Source of the DNA: Polaromonas sp. UBA5171
GTDB lineage: Bacteria; Pseudomonadota; Gammaproteobacteria; Burkholderiales; Burkholderiaceae_C
DNA: 12,505 nt
Reading direction: 5' to 3'
Assembly (NCBI GenBank): GCA_002413395.1
Contig: DHWX01000043.1
Location: 344-12,848, forward strand
The notes under the pieces were generated by a model, which saw only the letters and a program-made list of their open reading frames with translations, had not been told where the DNA came from and ran no database searches. Positions within the stretch are counted from its first letter, which is position 1. Each line of letters starts with the position of its first letter. Positions 1 to 4,535 of the stretch are shown here, piece by piece. Position numbers and translations under genes: made by a program.

Positions 1-417
1 ATCCGACACTTGGCCGAATGGTCCCACACCGTTGCAGCATGTTTGCCTTTTTCAGAGTTATCGCCCACGGCTTTGCCATTGGTGGATTTAGGCGCATTGG
101 TGGAGCCTGCCCCGGCCCAACCGGAGTGGAGCGTTAAAACATCAATTGAGCGTGCCCCTGGCTATCGTTCGCAGCTATTTCAAGTTTTAAAAGCCGCATA
201 CATTGCCGGGAAACCATGCCCAAAGGCTCGCGATGTGCTGGACACTTGGAAGGCAAACCCTCCGATTGACTTACAGGTTATGCCTGAAGGCGTGAAATAT
301 AACGATGGCTTAGGCAACCCAAAAGAAGCGGATTTGAAGGCCATTGGGCAGGCAATTAAGAACCTGATGAATAGAGCGCCGCCTAAGCGCCGGATAGACC
401 GGACAAGCGCCGAATAG
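1..417 (+). CDS. Hypothetical protein of a mobile element, 5' end outside the window
   Basis: The frame is open from the first base to TAG at 415-417, so the gene is probably cut by the window edge. A TTG at 10 is a possible start, but no Shine-Dalgarno is seen before it. The N-terminal part is low in clear motifs. The C-terminal half, from about residue 45, is compact and looks conserved: a stretch reading YRSQLFQVLKAAYIAGKPCP is followed by a KYNDGLGNPKEADLKAI segment and a basic tail. I do not recognise a named domain. Similar small proteins sit upstream of primase-helicase genes in Burkholderiales integrated elements as far as I recall, but this is memory, not a search. It lies 71 nt upstream of the HTH gene on the same strand. 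The last ten codons overlap a 20-bp tandem repeat. Its base composition is more AT-rich than the downstream genes, which fits acquired DNA. Confidence 0.6.
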   Translation: MRHLAEWSHTVAACLPFSELSPTALPLVDLGALVEPAPAQPEWSVKTSIERAPGYRSQLFQVLKAAYIAGKPCPKARDVLDTWKANPPIDLQVMPEGVKYNDGLGNPKEADLKAIGQAIKNLMNRAPPKRRIDRTSAE

Positions 418-424
418 ACCGGAC
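385..424. repeat. 20-bp tandem direct repeat containing CCGGACA
   Basis: Two adjacent 20-bp units (385-404 and 405-424) differ at one base: AAGCGCCGGATAGACCGGAC and the same with A in place of the second G of GCCGG. With the following base, each unit contributes CCGGACA (399-405 and 419-425), 20 bp or about two helical turns apart. The repeat spans the stop codon of the upstream gene. It ends 64 nt before the ATG of the HTH gene. The same 7-mer builds the large array after the primase-helicase gene, so both may be bound by one element protein. Confidence 0.8.
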
Positions 425-488
425 AACATAGGGGAAACAACCCATAAAAATGACCATCAATGCACCGAAACAACTAAGGTGCAAACCG

Positions 489-752
489 ATGGAAAACCCT
501 ACCGCTTTCAGCCCGGCAAAATCTGCCGCATTGGCGCAAAACGCGCCGACAAACTACCCGCCGCTGGAGCAAGTCACAAAGCCAAATCTAACAACTGCTG
601 AGCTTGCTTATTACAGCAACATGGCCGAACAAACATGGCGCGTAAAAGCCTGCTATGAGACGTTTCCTGATGGTATGCGCCCGTTGCGAGTATGCGGAAA
701 ACTGGCATGGCCTACCGCCGGTGCAAAACGCCTGCTGGGGGTGACTGCATGA
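489..752 (+). CDS. Small AlpA-like HTH DNA-binding protein
   Basis: This 87-residue protein has a C-terminal segment reading LTTAELAYYSNMAEQTWRVK, followed by a variable turn, then RPLRVCGKLAWPTAGAKRLLG. That is the pattern of AlpA/excisionase-like winged-helix proteins: a helix that places a recognition helix, then a beta-wing with R-I/V-x-G-R/K-L-x-W-P before a final helix. Such proteins act as transcription activators or recombination directionality factors in phages, satellites and integrative elements. I chose ATG 489 because AAGGTG (476-481) lies 7 nt upstream. An in-frame ATG at 450 would add 13 residues but has only a distant AGGGGA. The gene ends with ATGA (749-752), overlapping a 13-codon mini-ORF that leads into the primase-helicase gene. 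This suggests coupled translation. The role is inferred; whether it controls excision, replication or transcription cannot be read from the sequence. Confidence 0.65.
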   Translation: MENPTAFSPAKSAALAQNAPTNYPPLEQVTKPNLTTAELAYYSNMAEQTWRVKACYETFPDGMRPLRVCGKLAWPTAGAKRLLGVTA

Positions 753-790
753 TACTCGCATTGATAGATGACGCGGGTACCCGTGAGTAA
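749..790 (+). other. 13-codon mini-ORF linking the HTH and primase-helicase genes
   Basis: ATG 749 overlaps the HTH stop in the form ATGA. A G-rich stretch (CTGGGGGTG) lies about 8 nt upstream and could act as a ribosome binding site. The ORF reads MILALIDDAGTRE and ends at TAA 788-790, inside the start region of the primase-helicase gene (ATG 768, in-frame GTG 783). It may be a translational coupler, or the original start of the large gene now separated from it by a frame change. Confidence 0.35.
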
Positions 791-2774
791 CGACACCGCC
801 CGCGCCAGTTATGCGCTTTACTCGATTCCTGCTGACCTGCCCCGTGATGAATGGGTGAAGGCTGGCATGGGTTTCAATGATGCCTGTGGTGACTTCGACA
901 CCTTCGACAACTGGAGCGCCCAAGCTGGCAACTACAACGCCGCCGATTGCCGCGATGTGTGGCGTTCGTTTAAGCCGGGCAAGGGCGTGGGTGCTGGTAC
1001 GCTTTACCGCATGGCTGCCGAGTTGGGTGGCAGGCGCATGGGAGACAAGCCCCAGCAAACAGCGCCAGCAAAAACACGCCAGATAGAGCAACAGCGTAAG
1101 CCTGCGCCCGGCATGGCCGCTGCTGACGTTTGGAACCGCTGCGATGCTGCGACCAACTCGCACGCCTACATTGTCGCCAAGGGTGCCGCCGGGGTGCCAT
1201 TGGACGCCCTGCGCGTGGTTCCTGCTGGCGACAGCCTGCGAATTGCTGGGCAGAGCGTGGCCGGGTTCCTGATGGTGCCCGCCTATGCGCCAGACGGTGA
1301 GTTACAGAGTGCCCAATTCATCCCGCCGCCCGGTGCTGGCAAGAAAGTAAATCTGCCCGTTGCGAGCATGGCCGGTGCTATCTTCACCGTTGGGCCGAAT
1401 GATGGCCCTGCCCATTTGTGCGAGGGCATAGGGGCCGCGTGGGCCGTGTGGCAAGCGACCGGACAACGCGCCGTGTGTTGTTTTGGCTGGGGTAATGTGC
1501 GCCGGGTTGCCGAGGCCATGCGTCAGCGTGACCCAAGCGCTCGGCTGGTGCTGGTGCCTGATACGGGCAAGGAAGCCGACGCCGATAAGATAGCGCGCGA
1601 TGTGGGGGCCGTCATTGCTGGAATGCCGCCCGGCTGGCCTGATAACAGTGATGTGGGCGACTTGGCACGGGCAGAAGGTGGCGATGCGCTGGCGCTGCTA
1701 TTGGAGGCTGCAACAGAGCCACCCAAACCCGCCGCCCGTTACAAGCTGCTGGGCAGTGCTGACCTTCACGCCTTGCCGCCGCTTGCATGGTGCGTGCGTG
1801 GCGTTCTGCCTGCTGTGGGACTGGCTGGGCTCTATGGCCCAAGCGCCAGCGGTAAATCGTTCCTGGCGCTGGACATGGCCGCGGCGATTGCCGAGGGTTC
1901 GCGCTGGTTTGATTGCCGTGTGAAGTCTGCCCCCGTGGTGTATGCCGCGCTGGAGGGTGAAGCCGGGTTCAAGCTACGCGCCCAAGCCTGGGAAGCCAAC
2001 AAGGGCCGAGCGCTGCCCGATGGCCTGAAAATGATGATGCAACCGTTCAAACTGACAGACCCGCGAGACATTAGCGACCTTGCTGCCGTGGTTCCTGCTG
2101 GTGCTGTGGTGTTTCTCGATACCCTGAACAGAGCAGCTCCGACTGCTGACGAAAACAGCTCTAAAGACATGGGCGAGATTCTGGAAGGTGCCAAATGCCT
2201 GCAACACCTTATCGGTGGGCTGGTGGTACTGGTTCACCATACTGGCAAAAACACGTCTGCCGGGCTGCGTGGTCACAGTTCGCTATTCGCTGCGCTTGAT
2301 TGTGCCGTGGAGGTTTCCCGCGATGGCGACCGCCGCGAATGGAAGGTGGCGAAGGCAAAAGACGGGATTGATGGTGACGCGCACCCGTTCATGCTCCAAG
2401 TGGAAACACTGGGCACTGATGACCATGGGGACGCCGTTACATCATGCGTGGTGTTACCTGGCGCGATTGTGGAGACGGTCAGTAGCAGGCGCGACAAGCT
2501 GCCAAGAGGCTCGAAGGTTGCGCTTGATGCACTGCGCCTGACGATTGACGAACTGGGCACCACTACCCCGCAGGAAGTTAAAGCCCGTTACGGGGTGCTT
2601 GCGCCTGGCAAGGTCGTGCCAGAGGATGCATGGCGACAGGCGAGCTACCGGGCCGGAATTACAGAAGCTGACGCCGAACAGGACAGCAAGCGCAAAGCCT
2701 TCAACCGTGCCAGAGGTCAACTCATAGACCTGGAGATGGTGGGCACTTTGGACGGGTTTGTATGGCCCAAATGA
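768..2774 (+). CDS. Primase-helicase (PriCT-like / TOPRIM-like / RepA-type AAA helicase)
   Basis: This 668-residue protein has three parts. Residues about 14-86 (IPADLPRDEWVKAGM... WRSFKPGKGVGAGTLYRMA) match the PriCT-2 type helical domain next to primases. Residues about 110-310 hold a TOPRIM-like fold with the acidic CEG (E219) and a later VPDTG (D265). Residues about 335-560 form a RecA-type helicase like plasmid RepA (AAA_25): Walker A GPSASGKS (357-364), Walker B VVFLD (D451) and LVHHTGKN (H490, H491). The C-terminal 120 residues look like a basic DNA-binding tail. The protein should unwind and possibly prime DNA at the element's origin. ATG 768 has no good Shine-Dalgarno. GTG 783 is an in-frame alternative, and coupling to the mini-ORF at 749-790 may drive initiation. 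An iteron-like array starts 1 nt after the stop codon. Primase activity is less certain than helicase activity, because the TOPRIM DxD motif is not canonical. Confidence 0.88.
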   Translation: MTRVPVSNDTARASYALYSIPADLPRDEWVKAGMGFNDACGDFDTFDNWSAQAGNYNAADCRDVWRSFKPGKGVGAGTLYRMAAELGGRRMGDKPQQTAPAKTRQIEQQRKPAPGMAAADVWNRCDAATNSHAYIVAKGAAGVPLDALRVVPAGDSLRIAGQSVAGFLMVPAYAPDGELQSAQFIPPPGAGKKVNLPVASMAGAIFTVGPNDGPAHLCEGIGAAWAVWQATGQRAVCCFGWGNVRRVAEAMRQRDPSARLVLVPDTGKEADADKIARDVGAVIAGMPPGWPDNSDVGDLARAEGGDALALLLEAATEPPKPAARYKLLGSADLHALPPLAWCVRGVLPAVGLAGLYGPSASGKSFLALDMAAAIAEGSRWFDCRVKSAPVVYAALEGEAGFKLRAQAWEANKGRALPDGLKMMMQPFKLTDPRDISDLAAVVPAGAVVFLDTLNRAAPTADENSSKDMGEILEGAKCLQHLIGGLVVLVHHTGKNTSAGLRGHSSLFAALDCAVEVSRDGDRREWKVAKAKDGIDGDAHPFMLQVETLGTDDHGDAVTSCVVLPGAIVETVSSRRDKLPRGSKVALDALRLTIDELGTTTPQEVKARYGVLAPGKVVPEDAWRQASYRAGITEADAEQDSKRKAFNRARGQLIDLEMVGTLDGFVWPK

Positions 2775-2775
2775 C

Positions 2776-2903
2776 CCGGACATGACGCTATCTTTTGAGT
2801 AGCAAAAACGCAAGTGCTGAAAAACATTACCCGGACAGACCCGGACACAAGCAATTTACAGGCGTTTTCAGAGGGAGCCGGACAAGCCGGACAGACCCGG
2901 ACA
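2776..2903 (+). repeat. Direct CCGGACA repeats (left half of iteron-like array)
   Basis: Exact CCGGACA occurs at 2776-2782, 2831-2837, 2841-2847, 2878-2884, 2887-2893 and 2897-2903. Most are preceded by GA-C or AG. Spacing within clusters is 9-10 bp, about one helical turn. The pair at 2831 and 2841 is flanked by an inverted repeat, CTGAAAA (2817-2823) and TTTTCAG (2865-2871). Further degenerate copies follow: GTCCGGAC palindrome 2913-2920, CCGGACG 2929-2935, and CGGACA at 2934 and 2940. Repeats of this kind next to a replication helicase gene typically bind an initiator. Confidence 0.85.
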
Positions 2904-2939
2904 CGCGGACTTGTCCGGACGAGGCTACCCGGACGGACA

Positions 2940-2965
2940 CGGACACAACCCTTTAGGGGTGTCCG
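2940..2965. repeat. Hairpin at the turning point of the CCGGACA array
   Basis: CGGACAC (2940-2946) pairs with GTGTCCG (2959-2965), and inside it CCC (2949-2951) pairs with GGG (2956-2958). There is an AA bulge and a TTTA loop. No T-run follows, so it is not a plain terminator. It marks where the motif changes from direct to inverted orientation. Confidence 0.6.
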
Positions 2966-2993
2966 GGGTGTCCGGTGTGTCCGGTGTGTCCGG
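2960..2993 (-). repeat. Four inverted TGTCCGG repeats with exact 9-bp period
   Basis: TGTCCGG occurs at 2960-2966, 2969-2975, 2978-2984 and 2987-2993, always separated by 2 nt (GG, TG, TG). It is the reverse complement of the CCGGACA motif upstream. The whole region 2878-2993 can therefore form a large cruciform or bind a protein in two opposite arrays. Confidence 0.88.
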
Positions 2994-3000
2994 CCTACCG

Positions 3001-3050
3001 AATTACAGCTTAGTTTTTAACAAAAATTTGAAAGGCAAAATGATACAGTT
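3001..3050. other. AT-rich stretch beside the repeat array, possible DNA unwinding element
   Basis: By count, 38 of 50 bases are A or T, in sharp contrast to the GC-rich repeats that end at 2993. It includes GTTTTTAACAAAAATTTG. An AT-rich block flanking iterons is the usual layout of an origin opened by an initiator. A weak TTAACA (3017-3022) with a poor -10 was looked at but does not make a convincing promoter. Confidence 0.4.
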
Positions 3051-3108
3051 CAAACGGGCTTAACCCCCCTGCGCTTCACCTCCCTGAGCGCGGCTCGCGA
3101 GTGTTATC

Positions 3109-3138
3109 AACCCAGCTTTAAACCGCTGGGTTTTTTTT
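3109..3138 (+). terminator. Strong rho-independent terminator
   Basis: AACCCAGC (3109-3116) pairs perfectly with GCTGGGTT (3125-3132) over an 8-nt loop. An eight-T run (3131-3138) follows. It reads on the + strand and would end transcripts from the primase-helicase operon or from the repeat region. Confidence 0.88.
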
Positions 3139-3169
3139 CGTCTGAATGCGGGAAAAATCCCAATAAACG

Positions 3170-3198
3170 CAGCGCCGGGCTGTTGGCGCTGGTTTTTT
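3170..3198 (+). terminator. Second rho-independent terminator, in tandem
   Basis: CAGCGCC (3170-3176) pairs perfectly with GGCGCTG (3185-3191) over the loop GGGCTGTT. It is followed by G and six T (3193-3198). It lies 31 nt beyond the first terminator on the same strand, giving a double stop between the element's replication module and the DNA to its right. Confidence 0.8.
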
Positions 3199-3263
3199 GC
3201 TGGTGCCGCATTTGGGCAAGTTGCGTATGCGGCTACCTCAAGGAACGAAGTTTGTCTTCCCTG

Positions 3264-3506
3264 GAGAGCGTCCTGGTCAACCTCAACGGCCTTTGGAGTT
3301 ACGCCACGACCGAATGGCTGCGACTGACTGAACCCAACCCGCAAGATGCAACCCGCGCCCGCTGGCCTACCCATCCCCTGTGGGTCGCCCTCGCCTGTGT
3401 CGATTGGGAGACCTCGGGCGGTGTACTGCTCAAGCGCTTCACCAATGCACGCCTGCCTGACGAGAAGCGGCTTTACAGTCCGCCGCTCTACCAACTGAGC
3501 TATTGA
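3264..3506 (+). pseudogene. C-terminal remnant of an unidentified protein
   Basis: An open frame ends at TGA 3504-3506. From about 3264 it has the codon pattern of a real gene: third positions are mostly G or C and tryptophan is frequent (WSYATTEWLRLTEPNP, RWPTHPLW, VDWE). No convincing start with a Shine-Dalgarno is present, and the frame upstream runs through the second terminator (3170-3198). This suggests a 5'-truncated gene rather than an intact one. The last residues (RLYSPPLYQLSY) are the antisense reading of a tRNA half, so the end of the frame is tRNA-derived. I do not recognise the family with confidence. The segment faintly recalls the C-terminal parts of small phage or plasmid replication proteins, but that is only an impression. 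Confidence 0.4.
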
Positions 3507-3509
3507 GGA
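3467..3509 (-). pseudogene. 5' half of a class I tRNA with GTA anticodon
   Basis: Reading the minus strand from 3509: a 7-nt would-be acceptor strand, TA, a canonical D-arm (GCTC AGTTGGTA GAGC, 3500-3485), the anticodon stem GCGGA, the loop CTGTAAA (3478-3472) with anticodon GTA (Tyr), then GCCGC (3471-3467). The stem pairs at four of five positions, with an A-G clash next to the loop. No T-arm, no 3' acceptor strand and no CCA follow. Bacterial tRNA-Tyr is normally class II with a long variable arm, so this class I form is not the housekeeping tRNA-Tyr. It looks like a tRNA broken at the anticodon loop, where many integrases recombine. Confidence 0.6.
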
Positions 3510-3554
3510 AAAACTCTAATCAATTTATTTCGCTGCATTTGTTTGAATCGCAAA

Positions 3555-3595
3555 GGTACAAAACGATGTACCGCAGTCTGTAAACAGTCTGTAAA
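3555..3595. repeat. Hairpin and 11-bp tandem repeat in the boundary region
   Basis: GGTACA (3555-3560) and TGTACC (3567-3572) form a perfect 6-bp stem over AAACGA. Directly after it, CAGTCTGTAAA occurs twice in tandem (3574-3584, 3585-3595). The core CTGTAAA equals the anticodon loop of the broken tRNA at 3472-3478 (opposite strand). It could be part of an attachment region; it may also be chance. Confidence 0.45.
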
Positions 3596-3607
3596 TGCCT
3601 CTCAATG

Positions 3608-3640
3608 AAAAACCACACTACCAAATTGATAGCGGGGTTT
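3608..3640 (-). terminator. Rho-independent terminator of tRNA-Phe
   Basis: On the minus strand AACC-CCG-CTATC (3639-3628) folds on GGTAG-TGT-GGTT (3622-3611) over a 5-nt loop. The stem has two G-T pairs and one mismatch, and it runs into five T. It lies 23 nt beyond the tRNA-Phe CCA end. Confidence 0.6.
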
Positions 3641-3662
3641 CCTTTACCCTTGCGGGTTTATC

Positions 3663-3738
3663 TGGTGGCCTGGGGCGGAATCGAACCACCGACACAAGGA
3701 TTTTCAATCCTCTGCTCTACCGACTGAGCTACCGGGCC
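3663..3738 (-). tRNA. tRNA-Phe (anticodon GAA)
   Basis: This is a 76-nt cloverleaf on the minus strand: acceptor GGCCCGG (3738-3732), TA, D-arm GCTC/GAGC, anticodon loop TTGAAAA with GAA, variable loop GTGTC, T-arm GGTGG-TTCGATT-CCGCC, acceptor 3' strand CCAGGCC, A73 and an encoded CCA (3665-3663). All stems pair apart from a C-A mismatch at acceptor pair 5-68 and G-T wobbles. The gene lies 56 nt downstream of ntrX on the same strand but has its own -10 box. Its 3' end points toward the accessory region, making it a plausible integration target whose last 20 or so bases could have been supplied by the element. Confidence 0.95.
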
Positions 3739-3748
3739 TGAGCCGCAG

Positions 3749-3754
3749 ATTATA
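3749..3754 (-). promoter_or_regulatory. -10 box of tRNA-Phe promoter
   Basis: A perfect TATAAT on the minus strand ends 10 nt before the first tRNA base. It is followed by a GC-rich discriminator (CTGCGGC), typical of stringently controlled stable-RNA promoters. No good -35 hexamer is found at 16-18 nt, so the promoter is assigned on the -10 box and position only. Confidence 0.55.
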
Positions 3755-3794
3755 TATCAGCGACAACAGCCATCAGCCGTTGAACCGCCGCTAT

Positions 3795-4469
3795 TCAGGC
3801 ACCGCGCTTGCCGCGCGAGAGATCCACGCCAAGCTGCTTTAACTTGCGGTACAGGTGGGTGCGCTCCAGACCGGTTTTTTCGGCTACCCGGGTCATGGAG
3901 CCGCCTTCCTTGGCGAGGTGAAATTCGAAGTAGGCTTTTTCAAACTCATCGCGCGCGTCGCGCAGTGGTTTTTCAAGAAGAAAACTCTGCGTGGCCTGGG
4001 GACCCAGATTAACCGGTTCAGGCAGCATGCCATCGGTCATGACGGCCTCCACCGTGAGGTCAACCGGCCGCAAGGCGGTGCTCAGCGCAGCGGGCTTGCG
4101 AATGTTTGTTTTGGCAAGACCCTGCTCCACGGCCTTGAGCAATTTTTGCAGGGTGATGGGTTTTTCCAGAAAAGCCATAGCACCGATTTTGGTGGCCTCC
4201 ACCGCAGTGTCTATCGTGGCATGGCCACTCATCATGATGACCGGCATGGTGAGCAGTCCGCTGGATAACCATTCCTTGAGCAGCGTCACCCCGTCGGTAT
4301 CGGGCATCCAGATATCGAGCAGCACCAGGTCTGGCCGGGTGCGTCCGCGGGCGGCACGGGCCTGCGCAGCGTTCTCTGCCAACTCGACCTGGTGGCCTTC
4401 GTCATTGAGAATTTCCGAGAGCAGGTCGCGTATGCCCAACTCGTCATCGACCACCAGAATATTTGCCAT
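3795..4469 (-). CDS. ntrX: NtrX-type response regulator lacking the sigma54 AAA+ domain
   Basis: This 224-residue regulator starts with a typical receiver domain (1-120): acidic pair D8-D9, phospho-acceptor D52 in LVLLDIWMPD, switch residue S81 and K103 in FLEKP. A loose linker of about 45 residues follows. The C-terminus (about 168-218) is a Fis-type HTH, with ARDEFEKAYFEFHLAKEGGS and then RVAEKTGLERTHLYRKLKQLGV. That C-terminus closely follows the NtrX/NtrC family end. The central AAA+ domain of full-length NtrX (about 450 residues in all), with Walker A, Walker B and the sigma54-contacting GAFTGA loop, is absent. Thus it should bind DNA as a phosphorylation-controlled regulator but cannot remodel sigma54 polymerase. 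It lies 66 nt after ntrY, its expected kinase. ATG 4469 is the only usual start codon after an in-frame TAA. The reading frame is intact, so the short form is probably functional. Confidence 0.88.
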   Translation of the reverse strand: MANILVVDDELGIRDLLSEILNDEGHQVELAENAAQARAARGRTRPDLVLLDIWMPDTDGVTLLKEWLSSGLLTMPVIMMSGHATIDTAVEATKIGAMAFLEKPITLQKLLKAVEQGLAKTNIRKPAALSTALRPVDLTVEAVMTDGMLPEPVNLGPQATQSFLLEKPLRDARDEFEKAYFEFHLAKEGGSMTRVAEKTGLERTHLYRKLKQLGVDLSRGKRGA

Positions 4470-4535
4470 GATTGAATTACTGCCCTGCCAATTGTTAAAG
4501 CCATTGCTGATGGCGACGTGTTACCAAATGTGTTG

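Noticed and set aside
2831..2993. CRISPR array
   Set aside because: Repeat units are 7-10 bp, change orientation and have no unique spacers of constant length.
3017..3049. Promoter in the AT-rich stretch (TTAACA and TGATAC/TACAGT)
   Set aside because: No -10 hexamer with acceptable match falls at 16-18 nt from a -35; AT-richness alone explains the partial matches.
3060..3494. 144-codon ORF on the minus strand
   Set aside because: It runs opposite the coding-like remnant, through both terminators and the tRNA half. Its composition (runs of Gly, Gln, Arg) is that of an antisense shadow, and no Shine-Dalgarno was seen.
3467..3509. Functional tRNA-Tyr
   Set aside because: No T-arm, 3' acceptor strand or CCA, and the would-be acceptor strand has no partner.
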